64,000 bases of DNA from Pseudomonas putida (GCF_022627325.1 NZ_JAETZZ010000001.1:62001-126000), one strand, 5' to 3'. Positions 28,618 through 38,278 are shown, numbered from the stretch's first letter. Notes: generated by a model not told the origin, from the letters alone. Numbers and translations are program-made.

Positions 28618-29538
28618 TCAGACCCCTTGGGGGATCTCTTCGCCGCCGAGGGCTTCGAACAGCACCGGGAGGAATTCGCTGAAGGTCATCATCATCAGCA
28701 GGAAGCTGGCATCGAACTGCTGGGCCGCTTCATCGCCGCCATCCTGCTCGGCCTGCTCTTGCAGCAGCTCCTCGAACTTCAGGCGCTTGATCACCATCTT
28801 GTCGTCCAGCACGAACGACAGCTTGTCCTGCCAGGCCAGAGCCAGTTGCGTGACCACCTTGCCAGTGCTCAGGTGCAGCTGGATTTCTTCGCCAGTCAGG
28901 TCCTGGCGTTTGCAACGCACGATGCCGCCATCTTCGGCCGTGTCGCGCAGCTCGCATTCATCCAGCACATAGAAACCTTCGGCAGCCTGCTGCGACTTGA
29001 CCCAGTCGGTCATGGTCGCGGTCGGTGCGATTTTCACCGTCGCCGGGCGTACCGGCAACGAACCCATCACCTCACGCAGCGTTGACAGCAGGTCTTCGGC
29101 GCGCTTGGCGCTCGCCGAGTTGACCAGGATCATGCCCAGGCGCGGGGCGATGGCGGCGAAGATCATCGAGCGGCGGATGAACGCCCGCGGCAGGAACGCC
29201 TGGATGATCTCGTCCTTGATCTGGTCGCGCTCCTTTTTATAGACCTTGCGCATCTGCTCGGTCTCGATCTCTTCGACCTTCTCCTTCACAGCATCGTTTA
29301 CCACGCTGCTTGGCAGAATGCGTTCTTCCTTGCGCGCGGCAATCAGCAGGAACTCGCCGCTGACGTGCACCAGTGGGGCGTCTTCGCCCTTGCCGAACGG
29401 AGCGACGAAACCGTAAGTGGTCAGCTCCTGGCTAGCGCAGGGGCGGGCCGGCTTGCTGGCCAGGGCGGCCTCCAGTGCTTCAGCCTCGAATGGGACATCC
29501 TGGGTCAGGCGGTAAGTCAGCAGGTTCTTGAACCACAT
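28618..29538 (-). CDS. rdgC: Recombination-associated protein RdgC
   Basis: Ring-shaped non-specific DNA-binding protein that restrains RecA activity. The start [17 protein letters not shown] has AAGGAGA upstream, so an ATG 12 codons earlier is not used. At 306 aa it is the family length. Recognisable stretches are [15 protein letters not shown] and the acidic C-terminal half ending [10 protein letters not shown]. Single gene; its 3' end abuts the heptad-repeat element. Confidence 0.94.
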   Translation of the reverse strand: MWFKNLLTYRLTQDVPFEAEALEAALASKPARPCASQELTTYGFVAPFGKGEDAPLVHVSGEFLLIAARKEERILPSSVVNDAVKEKVEEIETEQMRKVYKKERDQIKDEIIQAFLPRAFIRRSMIFAAIAPRLGMILVNSASAKRAEDLLSTLREVMGSLPVRPATVKIAPTATMTDWVKSQQAAEGFYVLDECELRDTAEDGGIVRCKRQDLTGEEIQLHLSTGKVVTQLALAWQDKLSFVLDDKMVIKRLKFEELLQEQAEQDGGDEAAQQFDASFLLMMMTFSEFLPVLFEALGGEEIPQGV

Positions 29539-29705
29539 GAGGGTGAGTCTCTCCTTAATGCATAAGGGGGGCATTATTCTCCGTGCAGCCGTTCCAGGCC
29601 AGCCCTGTCATTGGGCCAGCAGCTATATAGGAAGAAAGAAACCCTGGACCGCGCTAGGTCTTTGAAAGGCCTGAACATTTTTTTTAGAAAAGTTGAAAAA
29701 TGTGC

Positions 29706-29734
29706 TTGCCAGGGTGGCGGCCCATCCGTAGAAT
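29706..29734 (+). promoter_or_regulatory. Sigma70 promoter of tRNA unit 1
   Basis: TTGCCA, 17 bases, TAGAAT, ending 20 bases before the tRNA-Val 5' end. The same promoter is repeated before unit 2. Confidence 0.8.
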
Positions 29735-29754
29735 GCGCGCCACACCGAGACGAA

Positions 29755-29830
29755 GGGTGATTAGCTCAGCCGGGAGAGCATCTGCCTTACAAGCAGAGGG
29801 TCGGCGGTTCGATCCCGTCATCACCCACCA
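29755..29830 (+). tRNA. tRNA-Val (anticodon TAC), copy 1
   Basis: 76 bases with encoded CCA. The acceptor stem GGGTGAT pairs with ATCACCC, the anticodon loop CTTACAA has TAC at 29788-29790, and the T arm contains GGTTCGATCC. Confidence 0.97.
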
Positions 29831-29843
29831 CTCGATGTATAGC

Positions 29844-29920
29844 GCAGCGGTAGTTCAGTCGGTTAGAATACCGGCCTGTCACGCCGGGGGTCGCGGGTTC
29901 GAGTCCCGTCCGCTGCGCCA
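29844..29920 (+). tRNA. tRNA-Asp (anticodon GTC), copy 1
   Basis: 77 bases with encoded CCA. Acceptor GCAGCGG pairs with CCGCTGC, discriminator G, anticodon GTC at 29878-29880, T arm GGGTTCGAGTCCC. It follows tRNA-Val by 13 bases in the same transcript. Confidence 0.97.
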
Positions 29921-29963
29921 TATTCCACTTCCAGGGCCCACTGAACACCCGGAAGTAACGAAG

Positions 29964-29989
29964 AAAGCGACCTTAGGGTCGCTTTTTTT
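29964..29989 (+). terminator. Intrinsic terminator of tRNA unit 1
   Basis: AAAGCGACC-TTAG-GGTCGCTTT followed by a T run; nine paired bases. Confidence 0.92.
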
Positions 29990-30040
29990 GTGCCTGCTGT
30001 TTGGGGTTTCGATTTTTTTCAAAAAAAACAGCCCTACGGC

Positions 30041-30069
30041 TTGCCAGGCTTGCGCTTGCTCCGTAGAAT
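30041..30069 (+). promoter_or_regulatory. Sigma70 promoter of tRNA unit 2
   Basis: TTGCCA, 17 bases, TAGAAT; identical boxes and spacing to the promoter at 29706, 20 bases before the second tRNA-Val. Confidence 0.8.
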
Positions 30070-30089
30070 GCGCGCCTCACCGAGACGAA

Positions 30090-30165
30090 GGGTGATTAGC
30101 TCAGCCGGGAGAGCATCTGCCTTACAAGCAGAGGGTCGGCGGTTCGATCCCGTCATCACCCACCA
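30090..30165 (+). tRNA. tRNA-Val (anticodon TAC), copy 2
   Basis: Identical in sequence to copy 1, 335 bases downstream. Confidence 0.97.
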
Positions 30166-30178
30166 CTCGTTGAATAGC

Positions 30179-30255
30179 GCAGCGGTAGTTCAGTCGGTTA
30201 GAATACCGGCCTGTCACGCCGGGGGTCGCGGGTTCGAGTCCCGTCCGCTGCGCCA
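30179..30255 (+). tRNA. tRNA-Asp (anticodon GTC), copy 2
   Basis: Identical in sequence to copy 1, 335 bases downstream, at the same 13-base distance from its tRNA-Val. Confidence 0.97.
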
Positions 30256-30298
30256 TATTCCACTTCCAGGGCCCACTGAACACCCGGAAGTCACAAAA

Positions 30299-30324
30299 AA
30301 AGCGACCTTAGGGTCGCTTTTTTT
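30299..30324 (+). terminator. Intrinsic terminator of tRNA unit 2
   Basis: The same AAAGCGACC-TTAG-GGTCGCTTT hairpin and T run as in unit 1. Confidence 0.92.
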
Positions 30325-30343
30325 GTGTCTGTATCCCGTGCTT

Positions 30344-31120
30344 TCAACCCACGCGTTCTTCCTTGCGTAGCGTCAGCACCTCGACCCCATCCTCGGTCAC
30401 CGCCACGGTATGCTCCCACTGCGCCGACAGCGTATGGTCGCGGGTAATCACCGTCCACCCATCCTTCAAGGTCCGTGTGCCACGCCCGCCCTGGTTGATC
30501 ATCGGCTCGATGGTAAACACCATGCCCGGCTTGAGCTTCATGCCCATGCCGCGCTGGCCGTAATGCAGCACCTCTGGCGCTTCGTGCATCTGCTGGCCAA
30601 TGCCATGGCCGCAGTACTCGCGCACCACGCTGTAGCCCGCTGCTTCGGCATGGGCCTGGATGGCATGGCCGATGTCGCCAAGCGTCGCCCCCGGGCGCAC
30701 CTGCTCAATCCCCTTCCACAGGGCCTCATAGGTGGTGTCGACCAGGCGTCGTGCCTCATCGCTGATCGGGCCCAGGCAATACATCTTCGACGAGTCGGCG
30801 ATGTAGCCGCCTTGTTCCAGCGTGATATCCACGTTGATGATCGACCCTTCACGCAATACCTCATCGGCCTTGGGCATACCGTGGCAGACCACATGGTCCA
30901 CCGAGGTATTGAGCGCGTAGGGGAAGCCGTACTGGCCCTTGCTCGCCGGGCGTGCCTTGAGGGTGTTGACGATGAAGGCCTCCGCGCGGTCGTTGATCTG
31001 CATCGTGGTCACGCCGGGGCGAATGAACGTGTCGAGGTCGGCGAACACCTGGGCCAGTAAACGGCCGGCGTTGCGCATCAGGTCGAGTTGAGCAGGGGTC
31101 TTGAGGATCACTTGTGACAT
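30344..31120 (-). CDS. map: Methionine aminopeptidase, type I
   Basis: Removes initiator methionine from nascent proteins. The start MSQVILKTPAQLDLMRNAGRLL aligns with type I MetAP N-termini; the longer open frame upstream is not family-like, though an ATG seven codons earlier is possible. All five metal ligands are visible: the Asp pair in NVDITLEQGGYIADSS, His in GHGIGQQMHEAP, Glu in FTIEPMI and Glu in WEHTVAVT. The protein is 258 aa. It stands alone, not next to rpsB, so it may be an accessory paralogue (inferred). Confidence 0.94.
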   Translation of the reverse strand: MSQVILKTPAQLDLMRNAGRLLAQVFADLDTFIRPGVTTMQINDRAEAFIVNTLKARPASKGQYGFPYALNTSVDHVVCHGMPKADEVLREGSIINVDITLEQGGYIADSSKMYCLGPISDEARRLVDTTYEALWKGIEQVRPGATLGDIGHAIQAHAEAAGYSVVREYCGHGIGQQMHEAPEVLHYGQRGMGMKLKPGMVFTIEPMINQGGRGTRTLKDGWTVITRDHTLSAQWEHTVAVTEDGVEVLTLRKEERVG

Positions 31121-31249
31121 GTGGGAGGCGCAGTAACTCATGCTGGAATGTGCCCCAGCATAGCGCCATGGGGCGTTGGGGTGCCACCGCATGGTGCGTT
31201 GCCCTGCAGGCCTTGCCTGCTCCACCCGCGTTGAAGTACCGGTGATCCT

Positions 31250-31277
31250 GCAGCGGCCGGCTTGCCGGCGACAGGGC
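31250..31277. repeat. REP palindrome
   Basis: Core GCCGGCTTGCCGGC with flanking sequence ending GACAGGGC, the P. putida-type REP unit, in the map/nasA divergent gap. Confidence 0.7.
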
Positions 31278-31285
31278 GGTGGGGC

Positions 31286-31301
31286 TGGCCCGACAATTGC
31301 T
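31286..31301 (+). promoter_or_regulatory. Sigma54 promoter of nasA
   Basis: TGGCCCGACAATTGCT matches TGGCACG-N4-TTGCW with one difference and keeps the GG/GC spacing. Transcription should begin near 31312, directly before the leader hairpins. Confidence 0.7.
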
Positions 31302-31315
31302 GAAAGACCCCCATC

Positions 31316-31408
31316 AAGGCCGTCAACGTCGACTGCCTTCAACCCTTCACGACAAAGGCGCCGTGTTGCACTCGCTTGCCAAGCAAGCCGGGGCAGCCGG
31401 CGCCTTTT
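31316..31408 (+). promoter_or_regulatory. ANTAR (NasT-type) antitermination leader of nasA
   Basis: Hairpin P1 (31316-31339) has stem AAGGC.GTC / GAC.GCCTT and hexaloop AACGTC. P2 (31348-31365) has stem CACG.C / G.CGTG and hexaloop AAAGGC. Both loops have A at position 1 and G at position 4, the ANTAR-protein signature. The terminator arms AAAGGCGCCG (31354-31363) and CGGCGCCTTT (31398-31407) form a perfect 10-bp stem that consumes the P2 loop, so P2 and terminator are mutually exclusive. A T run follows. Confidence 0.85.
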
Positions 31409-31433
31409 GCGTTTGCACCAGGAGACCCGCCCC

Positions 31434-34400
31434 ATGGCCAGCACCGAAGTACGCAGCGTCTGCCCCTATTGCGGCGTAGGCTGCGGCATCGTCATGAGCG
31501 TGGCCGATGGCAAGGTCAGCAAGATCAGTGGTGACAAGCAGCACCCGAGCAACTTTGGCCGTCTGTGCACCAAAGGCCTTACCGCGCACCTGCCCCTGAC
31601 CGCCGCCGGGCGCATGGACAGTGCCTTTGTGCGCCAGCAACGCGACCATGAACCGGCGCGCAGCAGCATGGACCAGGCCATCGCCCAGGCTGCCGAGCGC
31701 CTGCGCGGCATCATCGACCAGCACGGCCCGGACGCCGTAGCGCTTTACGTTTCCGGGCAGATGTCACTGGAAGCCCAGTACCTGGCCAACAAACTGGCCA
31801 AGGGCTTTATCCGCACGCGCCATATCGAGTCCAATTCACGCCTGTGCATGGCCAGCGCCGGCAGCGGCTACAAACTCTCGCTGGGAGCCGATGGCCCGCC
31901 CGGGAGCTACCAGGACTTCGAGCGTGCCGAGGTGTTCTTGGTGATGGGTGCCAACATGGCCGACTGCCACCCGATCCTCTTCCTGCGCCTGCTCGACCGG
32001 GTCAAGGCGGGGGCGAAGCTGATCGTGGTCGACCCACGCCGCACCGCTACCGCCGACAAGGCCGACCTGTTCCTGCAAGTGCGCCCCGGTAGCGACCTGG
32101 CACTGCTCAATGGCCTGTTGCATCTGCTGCACCGCAATGGCCAGACCAACCCCGACTTCATCGCTCGCCACACCGAGGGCTGGGAGGCGCTGCCGGCCTT
32201 CCTCGAGGACTACACGCCTGAGCGCGTCGCCGCCATCACCGGCCTTGCAGAAGATGACATCCGCCAGGCTGCCGCATGGATCGGCAGTGCAGGGGAGTGG
32301 ATGAGCTGCTGGACCATGGGCCTGAACCAGAGCGTGCACGGCACCTGGCATACCAACGCAATCTGCAACCTGCACCTGGCTACCGGCGCCATCTGCCGCC
32401 CCGGCAGCGGGCCGTTCTCGCTGACCGGCCAGCCCAATGCCATGGGTGGCCGCGAGATGGGGTATATGGGGCCGGGGCTGCCGGGCCAACGCTCGGCGCT
32501 GGTCGACACCGACCGAAGTTTTGTCGAAGCGCAATGGGGCCTGGCACCCGGCAGCCTGCGGGCAGAAAGCGGCGAGGGCACGGTAGCCCTGTTCGAGCAG
32601 ATGAAAACCGGCGAAGTGAAAGCCTGTTGGGTCATCTGCAGCAACCCGGTGGCCAGCGTCGCCAACCGCCAGCAGGTGATCGATGGCCTGCGCCAGGCGC
32701 AGCTTGTGATCACCCAGGATGCCTTTCTCGACACCGAAACCAACCCATACGCCGACATTGTTCTGCCCGCCGCACTCTGGGCTGAAGGCGAGGGTGTGAT
32801 GATCAATAGCGAACGCAACCTCACACTGATGCCTCGCGCCGTGCCGGCACCGGGCCAGAGCTTGCCGGACTGGCAGATCATCGCCCGGGTCGCCTGTGCC
32901 ATGGGGTACGCCGAAGCCTTCGACTACGCCGACGCTGAAGCGGTGTACGACGAAATCCGTCGCTTCTACAACCCGCTCACCGGTTACGACCTGCGTGGCG
33001 TGGGCTACCCGCAACTGCGCGACAAGCCGCACCAGTGGCCTTGCCCGCCCGGCCGCGTGGACGACCGCAGCCCGGTGCGTTACATCGAGGACGGCGCATG
33101 CGCTTCCCCGGTGTTCCCCACCGCCAGTGGCAAGGCCCGCTTCTTCGCCCGGCCCTGGCTGCCCGCGCCGGAGCTGCCCGACGCCGACTACCCGTTGGTG
33201 CTCAATACCGGGCGCGTGCAACACCAATGGCACACCCTGACCAAGACCGGCAAGGTGCCGGCCCTGAACAAGCTGGAGCCCGGCCCCTTCGTCGAGCTGC
33301 ATCCCGAGGATGCCGCCCGGCTGGGCATCCAGGGCCGGGACCAGGTGGCGATCCGCTCGCGCCGGGGCCAGGCCGTGCTGCCGGCGCGGGTCAGCGACAG
33401 GGTCATGCCGGGCAATTGCTTCGCGCCGTTCCATTGGAACGATGTGATCGGCGAGCAACTGGCAATCAACGCCGTGACCTGCGATGCGGTCGATCCGCTG
33501 TCGCTGCAGCCTGCCCTCAAGCACTGCGCCGTGGCCCTCGAGCGGGTTGCTGGAGAACGCATCGATGTCCTGGACCTCGGCAACACTACCCATGCACCGG
33601 AGCCTGCCCGTATGCCGACTGCGATCCTCTCTCGCCTGCTTGGTCTGGACACCCTCCCAGCCCCCGTGCTGGCCGAGGACGAACGCCATTACCTGCAGGG
33701 CTTTCTGCTCGGCCTGGACCAGGCGCGAGCCGAAGGGGTTCCCCGTTTGCCGGCCAGTGCGCCCTTGGCGGCCTCGCGCCGGTCGTTCGTGGATGGGCTG
33801 CTGGCCGGCCTGTACGCCCAGCAGCCGGCAGCAGCGGCGCTGCTCCCCGCCACGCCCCGGCATCAGGTGCTGTGGGCCTCGCAAACCGGCAACGGCGAGG
33901 CGCTGGCCGAGCGCTGCGCAGAGCGTTTGCGCGGCGCAGGGCTGCAGGTGCAGCTCAGTTGCATGGAGGCGATCAGCCCAAGCCAGTTGCAAGGCGCGGC
34001 GAGTGTGCTGCTGATTGCCAGCACCTTTGGCGATGGTGATGCGCCCGACAGCGCCACCGCGTTCTGGCGGGCGCTGCAAAGCGAGGAGGGCGCACACTGC
34101 GCTGAGCTGCCTTATGCGGTGCTGGCCCTTGGCGACTCCAGTTACGCCCAGTTCTGCGGCTTTGGTCGCAAGCTCGATCAGCGCCTGGCCGAACTTGGGG
34201 GGCGCCGCCTGCTGCCGCGGGTCGACTGTGAACCGGATTTCGATGAGGCCTTTGCCACTTGGCTCGACGCGCTGTTGCCCCAGCTGGGCAGCGCTGCCGT
34301 GGCGCGCCCGGTCAACCAGGCCGACGCCGCTGCGCCGTACAGCAAGCAACGGCCGTGGGCGGCGACGCTGCTGGAAAACACCCTGCTCAGTGGCCCCGGT

Positions 34401-35423
34401 TCAAGCAAGGAAACCCGCCAGCTGGTGTTCGAGCTTCCCGGCAGCGGCTTCACCTACGCGGTGGGCGATGCGCTGGGCGTGTGGCCCCGCAACTGCCCGG
34501 CGCTGGTGGAGGAGTTGCTGGCGCTCATGCAGCAGGACGGCCAGGCCCTGGTCGAACTCAAGGGCCAGCCGCCCATGCCGTTGGCCCAGGCCTTGGCGTC
34601 GCACCTGGAAATTGCCAGGGTCACCCCTCAGCAACTGCAGGTCTTCAGCCAGCAGGCTGAGGACCTCCGGCACCTGTTGCAGCCTGAGCGCACGGCAGCC
34701 CTGCAGGATTGGCTATGGGGCCGGCAGTTGGCAGACGTGCTGCGCGCGTTTCCACAAGACCTGCCGTTGGCAACCTGGCTCGAGTTGCTCAAACCCTTGC
34801 AACCGCGCCTGTACTCGATCAGTTCCAGCCCATTGGCCCACCCCGGCCAGGTGCATCTGACCGTCTCTACCGTGCGTTATGGCCAGCGAAAAGGGGTGAG
34901 TTCGAGCTTCCTCGCTGACCGGGGGCAGGCTGTGAAAGTGGCGATCTTTCCCCAGGCATCCCGGCATTTCCACCTGCCTGAAGACGATGACGTGCCACTG
35001 ATCATGGTGGGCCCCGGTACAGGCATCGCGCCGTTTCGTGCGTTTCTCGAAGAGCGCGAGGCGCGGGGGGCAAAAGGGCATAACTGGCTGTTCTTCGGCG
35101 AGCAATGTGCAGCCACCGATTTTTACTACCAGGCGCAGTTGCAGGCCTGGCAGGCCAGCGGCCACCTGCGCCTGGACACCGCGTTCTCCCGCGATCAGGC
35201 AGAAAAGATCTATGTGCAGCAGCGGATGCGTGAGCAGGGTGCGCGGGTGTGGCAGTGGCTGGAGGCGGGGGCCTACTTCTATGTGTGCGGTGATGCTCAG
35301 CGCATGGCCAAGGATGTGGACGCAGTGCTGCGCGAGATCATTGCCGAGCACGGTAGTGTGGATGCCGATGCCTACATGCAGGCCTTGAGCAAGGCCAGGC
35401 GTTATCGCCGCGATGTGTATTGA
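31434..35423 (+). CDS. nasA: Assimilatory nitrate reductase-flavoprotein reductase fusion
   Basis: Cytoplasmic reduction of nitrate to nitrite. The start [14 protein letters not shown] has GGAG upstream; the frame is open for 86 codons earlier, but that stretch is the leader RNA. Cys10, 13, 17 and 45 ligate a 4Fe-4S cluster, and a molybdopterin oxidoreductase domain fills residues about 1-780. From about residue 810 the protein continues as a CysJ-like diflavin reductase: flavodoxin ([14 protein letters not shown]), FAD domain ([14 protein letters not shown], about 1125) and NADPH domain ([14 protein letters not shown], about 1190), ending RRYRRDVY. Electrons thus pass internally from NAD(P)H. 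1329 aa. Confidence 0.94.
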   Translation: MASTEVRSVCPYCGVGCGIVMSVADGKVSKISGDKQHPSNFGRLCTKGLTAHLPLTAAGRMDSAFVRQQRDHEPARSSMDQAIAQAAERLRGIIDQHGPDAVALYVSGQMSLEAQYLANKLAKGFIRTRHIESNSRLCMASAGSGYKLSLGADGPPGSYQDFERAEVFLVMGANMADCHPILFLRLLDRVKAGAKLIVVDPRRTATADKADLFLQVRPGSDLALLNGLLHLLHRNGQTNPDFIARHTEGWEALPAFLEDYTPERVAAITGLAEDDIRQAAAWIGSAGEWMSCWTMGLNQSVHGTWHTNAICNLHLATGAICRPGSGPFSLTGQPNAMGGREMGYMGPGLPGQRSALVDTDRSFVEAQWGLAPGSLRAESGEGTVALFEQMKTGEVKACWVICSNPVASVANRQQVIDGLRQAQLVITQDAFLDTETNPYADIVLPAALWAEGEGVMINSERNLTLMPRAVPAPGQSLPDWQIIARVACAMGYAEAFDYADAEAVYDEIRRFYNPLTGYDLRGVGYPQLRDKPHQWPCPPGRVDDRSPVRYIEDGACASPVFPTASGKARFFARPWLPAPELPDADYPLVLNTGRVQHQWHTLTKTGKVPALNKLEPGPFVELHPEDAARLGIQGRDQVAIRSRRGQAVLPARVSDRVMPGNCFAPFHWNDVIGEQLAINAVTCDAVDPLSLQPALKHCAVALERVAGERIDVLDLGNTTHAPEPARMPTAILSRLLGLDTLPAPVLAEDERHYLQGFLLGLDQARAEGVPRLPASAPLAASRRSFVDGLLAGLYAQQPAAAALLPATPRHQVLWASQTGNGEALAERCAERLRGAGLQVQLSCMEAISPSQLQGAASVLLIASTFGDGDAPDSATAFWRALQSEEGAHCAELPYAVLALGDSSYAQFCGFGRKLDQRLAELGGRRLLPRVDCEPDFDEAFATWLDALLPQLGSAAVARPVNQADAAAPYSKQRPWAATLLENTLLSGPGSSKETRQLVFELPGSGFTYAVGDALGVWPRNCPALVEELLALMQQDGQALVELKGQPPMPLAQALASHLEIARVTPQQLQVFSQQAEDLRHLLQPERTAALQDWLWGRQLADVLRAFPQDLPLATWLELLKPLQPRLYSISSSPLAHPGQVHLTVSTVRYGQRKGVSSSFLADRGQAVKVAIFPQASRHFHLPEDDDVPLIMVGPGTGIAPFRAFLEEREARGAKGHNWLFFGEQCAATDFYYQAQLQAWQASGHLRLDTAFSRDQAEKIYVQQRMREQGARVWQWLEAGAYFYVCGDAQRMAKDVDAVLREIIAEHGSVDADAYMQALSKARRYRRDVY

Positions 35424-35486
35424 CGTGCTCCAGGATGGGGAGCAGTGCACCTTGAATGGGCGTGGTTCGGGTTGGCTATAAGGTCG

Positions 35487-35570
35487 GTAAGCCGGCTTTC
35501 ACGCCTGCAGCACAGGGCCAAATGACAGCGAAGCCCCTGTATGCGCCGGGTTGCCGGCGACAGGGCCGCG
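35487..35570. repeat. REP pair
   Basis: Degenerate left unit (AAGCCGGCTTTCACGCC) and right unit GCGCCGGGTTGCCGGCGACAG lie in inverted orientation after nasA. Confidence 0.6.
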
Positions 35571-35584
35571 ACAAACGAGGTAAC

Positions 35585-35600
35585 TGGCACATTCCCTGCT
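35585..35600 (+). promoter_or_regulatory. Sigma54 promoter of nirB
   Basis: TGGCACATTCCCTGCT matches the -24 box TGGCAC and the -12 TGC at correct spacing. Predicted start near 35611, just before hairpin P1. Confidence 0.7.
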
Positions 35601-35618
35601 CTATCTCCAGCACAACAA

Positions 35619-35709
35619 GCCCCACTGATCAACGGCGATCAACCGGGGGCATTCCGTGATGAATACAGGCAAAGGCGCCTGGAGCTTCGGCTCCAGGCGC
35701 TTTTTTTTT
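35619..35709 (+). promoter_or_regulatory. ANTAR (NasT-type) antitermination leader of nirB
   Basis: P1 has outer stem GCCCC/GGGGC (35619-35650), inner stem TGATC/GATCA and hexaloop AACGGC. P2 (35666-35681) is CAGGC-AAAGGC-GCCTG. Both hexaloops have A1 and G4. The terminator GCGCCTGGAGC-TTCG-GCTCCAGGCGC (35675-35700) plus nine T overlaps the 3' half of P2 and ends 16 bases before the nirB ATG. The layout is the same as at nasA, with an identical P2 loop. Confidence 0.9.
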
Positions 35710-35725
35710 GATCGAGGATCGGCTT

Positions 35726-38278
35726 ATGAAGGCAACAGCGAGCAGCGGGCAACGAGAGCGACTGGTCATCGTCGGCAACGGCATGGTGGGCCACCATTGC
35801 GTCGAGCAACTGGTCGAACGCGGCGCGCTGGCGCGCTTCGAGTTGCGCGTGTTCGGCGAGGAGCGCCAGCGCGCCTACGACCGCGTGCACCTGTCTGAAT
35901 ACTTCAGCGGCAGCTGTGCCGAAACCCTGGCCCTGTGCGAGCAGGGTTTCTATGGCGCAAACGGGGTGCACCTGCACCTGGGTGAAGCGGTGCTGCAAAT
36001 CGACCGTGAGCGCTGTGAAGTGGTGACCGCCGCAGGCCGCTACGGGTACGACCATCTGGTCCTGGCCACCGGCTCTTACCCCTTCGTGCCTCCGATCGAG
36101 GGCTCCAGCGGCAACGCCCGCCTGGTCTATCGCACTCTCGACGATCTCGACGCGATACGCGCCGCTGCCGTTGATGCCACCCGTGGCGTGGTGGTGGGCG
36201 GCGGTCTGCTGGGCCTTGAGGCGGCCAATGCCCTCAAGTCCCTGGGCCTGGAAGCGCACGTGGTGGAGTTCGCGCCACGGCTGATGCCGGTGCAACTGGA
36301 TGCTGAAGGCGGCGCCGCGCTCAAGGCGCAGATCCAAGCGCTGGGCGTGGGCGTGCACCTGTCGCGCGCCACCCAGTCGATCAGCGACGGTGAGGCCTAC
36401 CGCTATCGGATGAATTTCGACGGTGGCGAACACCTGGAAACCGACCTGGTGGTGTTCTCTGCCGGCATCCGCCCGCAGGATGCCCTGGGCCGTGCCTGCG
36501 GCCTGGAGATCGCCGCGCGCGGCGGGGTGGTGGTCGACAACCACTGCCGCTCCAGCGACCCCCGGATCTTCGCCATCGGTGAATGCGCCTCGTGGAACGG
36601 CAGCGTGTTCGGCCTGGTTGCGCCGGGCTACAGTATGGCGCGCAACGTCGCGGCGCTGTTGTTGGGCGAGGCGGCTGGGGAATTCACCGGGGCCGACATG
36701 TCGACCAAGCTCAAGCTGCTGGGCGTCGATGTCGGCGCCATCGGCGATGCCCATGGCGCCACGCCCGGGTCGCGCAGCTACCGCTTCATCGACGAGGCCA
36801 ATGCCGCCTATCGCCGGCTGGTGGTCGATGCCAGCGGCAAGCACGTGCTTGGCGCCGTGCTGGTGGGCGACAACAGCTACTACGATACATTGCTGCAATA
36901 CGCCCAGAACGGCATCGCCCTGCCTGCCGACCCGGCGGCCTTGATCCTGCCGCAAAGCGGCGGCGTACCAGCCCTGGGCGCCGATGCGCTGCCTGACAGC
37001 GCGACCCTCTGCTCGTGCCACAACGTCAGCAAGGGCGCCGTGTGCGCAGCGATTGACAGTGGTTGCGCCGACCTGGCTGCGATCAAGGGCTGCACCAAGG
37101 CTGCCACCGGCTGTGGCGGCTGCGCGGCGCTGCTCAAGCAGGTGTTCGAGCATGAACTCACCGCCCGTGGCGTGGCCGTGGACAAGCGCCTGTGCGAACA
37201 CTTCGCCTATACCCGGCAGGAGCTGTACGGGCTGGTGCGGGTGGGTGGCATACGCACCTTCAATGATTTGCTGGCGCGCCATGGCCAGGGCCATGTCGGC
37301 TGCGACATCTGCAAGCCGGCGGTGGGCAACATCCTCGCTTCGTGCTGGAACCAACCGATCATGGACCCTGCGCTGGTGCCGCTGCAGGACACCAACGACA
37401 CCTTCATGGCCAACATGCAGAAAAACGGTACCTATTCGGTGGTGCCGCGCATTCCCGGCGGCGAAATCACCCCGGACAAACTGATCGTGATCGGTCAGGT
37501 GGCCAAGAAGTACGACCTTTACACCAAGATCACCGGCGGCCAACGCATCGACCTGTTCGGCGCCCAGTTGCACGAGCTGCCGCTGATCTGGGGCGAGCTG
37601 ATCGAGGCCGGCTTCGAGACTGGCCACGCCTACGGCAAATCGACCCGCACGGTGAAGTCCTGCGTAGGCAGCACCTGGTGCCGCTACGGTGTGCAGGACA
37701 GCGTCGCCATGGCGCTGCGCCTGGAGGACCGCTACAAGGGCCTGCGCAGCCCGCACAAGCTCAAGTTCGCGGTCTCTGGCTGCACCCGCGAATGCGCCGA
37801 GGCGCAAAGCAAGGACATCGGCGTGATCGCCACCGACAAAGGCTGGAACCTCTACATCTGCGGCAATGGCGGCATGCGCCCACGCCATGCCGAGCTGTTC
37901 GCTACCGACCTGGACGACGAGACCCTGGTACGCCTGATCGACCGCGTGCTGATGTTCTACATCCGCACCGCCGACAAGCTGCAGCGCACGTCGGTGTGGC
38001 GCGAAAGCCTGGACGGCGGCCTGGATTACCTCAAGCAGGTGATCCTCGAAGACAGCCTGGGCCTGGCTGCCGAGCTGGAAGCGCAGATGCAGCATGTGGT
38101 CGAGCAGTACGAGTGCGAATGGGCCAATGCCCTCAACGATCCGGAAAAGCTCAAGCGCTTCCGTACCTTCGTCAACGATCGACGCGCCGACCCGGACGTG
38201 CACTTCGTCCGCGAGCGTGAACAACGTCGCCCCGCTGCACCCCTGCACCTGATCCCTACCGTCGAGGAGGCTGTCTGA
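35726..38278 (+). CDS. nirB: NAD(P)H nitrite reductase, large subunit
   Basis: Six-electron reduction of nitrite to ammonium. The 850 aa protein has an N-terminal FAD/NAD oxidoreductase (LVIVGNGMVGHH; VVVGGGLLGLEAANALKSLGLE), a BFD-type 2Fe-2S domain from about residue 428 (CSCHNVSKG ... GCGGC) and a C-terminal sirohaem/4Fe-4S domain (KSCVGSTWCRYG near 645; VSGCTRECAEAQ). GAGGA precedes the ATG. The stop TGA overlaps the nirD ATG by one base. No sirohaem synthase gene is adjacent. Confidence 0.96.
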   Translation: MKATASSGQRERLVIVGNGMVGHHCVEQLVERGALARFELRVFGEERQRAYDRVHLSEYFSGSCAETLALCEQGFYGANGVHLHLGEAVLQIDRERCEVVTAAGRYGYDHLVLATGSYPFVPPIEGSSGNARLVYRTLDDLDAIRAAAVDATRGVVVGGGLLGLEAANALKSLGLEAHVVEFAPRLMPVQLDAEGGAALKAQIQALGVGVHLSRATQSISDGEAYRYRMNFDGGEHLETDLVVFSAGIRPQDALGRACGLEIAARGGVVVDNHCRSSDPRIFAIGECASWNGSVFGLVAPGYSMARNVAALLLGEAAGEFTGADMSTKLKLLGVDVGAIGDAHGATPGSRSYRFIDEANAAYRRLVVDASGKHVLGAVLVGDNSYYDTLLQYAQNGIALPADPAALILPQSGGVPALGADALPDSATLCSCHNVSKGAVCAAIDSGCADLAAIKGCTKAATGCGGCAALLKQVFEHELTARGVAVDKRLCEHFAYTRQELYGLVRVGGIRTFNDLLARHGQGHVGCDICKPAVGNILASCWNQPIMDPALVPLQDTNDTFMANMQKNGTYSVVPRIPGGEITPDKLIVIGQVAKKYDLYTKITGGQRIDLFGAQLHELPLIWGELIEAGFETGHAYGKSTRTVKSCVGSTWCRYGVQDSVAMALRLEDRYKGLRSPHKLKFAVSGCTRECAEAQSKDIGVIATDKGWNLYICGNGGMRPRHAELFATDLDDETLVRLIDRVLMFYIRTADKLQRTSVWRESLDGGLDYLKQVILEDSLGLAAELEAQMQHVVEQYECEWANALNDPEKLKRFRTFVNDRRADPDVHFVREREQRRPAAPLHLIPTVEEAV

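Larger units (their letters stand above)
29706..30325 (+). repeat. Tandem duplication of promoter-tRNA-Val-tRNA-Asp-terminator
   Basis: Two copies at a 335-base period. The tRNAs, -35 and -10 boxes, terminator hairpin and about 35 bases after tRNA-Asp are the same; the stretches between the terminator and the next promoter and between the two tRNAs differ slightly. Confidence 0.9.

Noticed and set aside
31836..34349. 837-codon open frame antisense to nasA
   Set aside because: Shadow of a high-GC gene in the opposite frame; the sense strand encodes a clear domain-complete enzyme and the antisense product has no recognisable motif or ribosome site.
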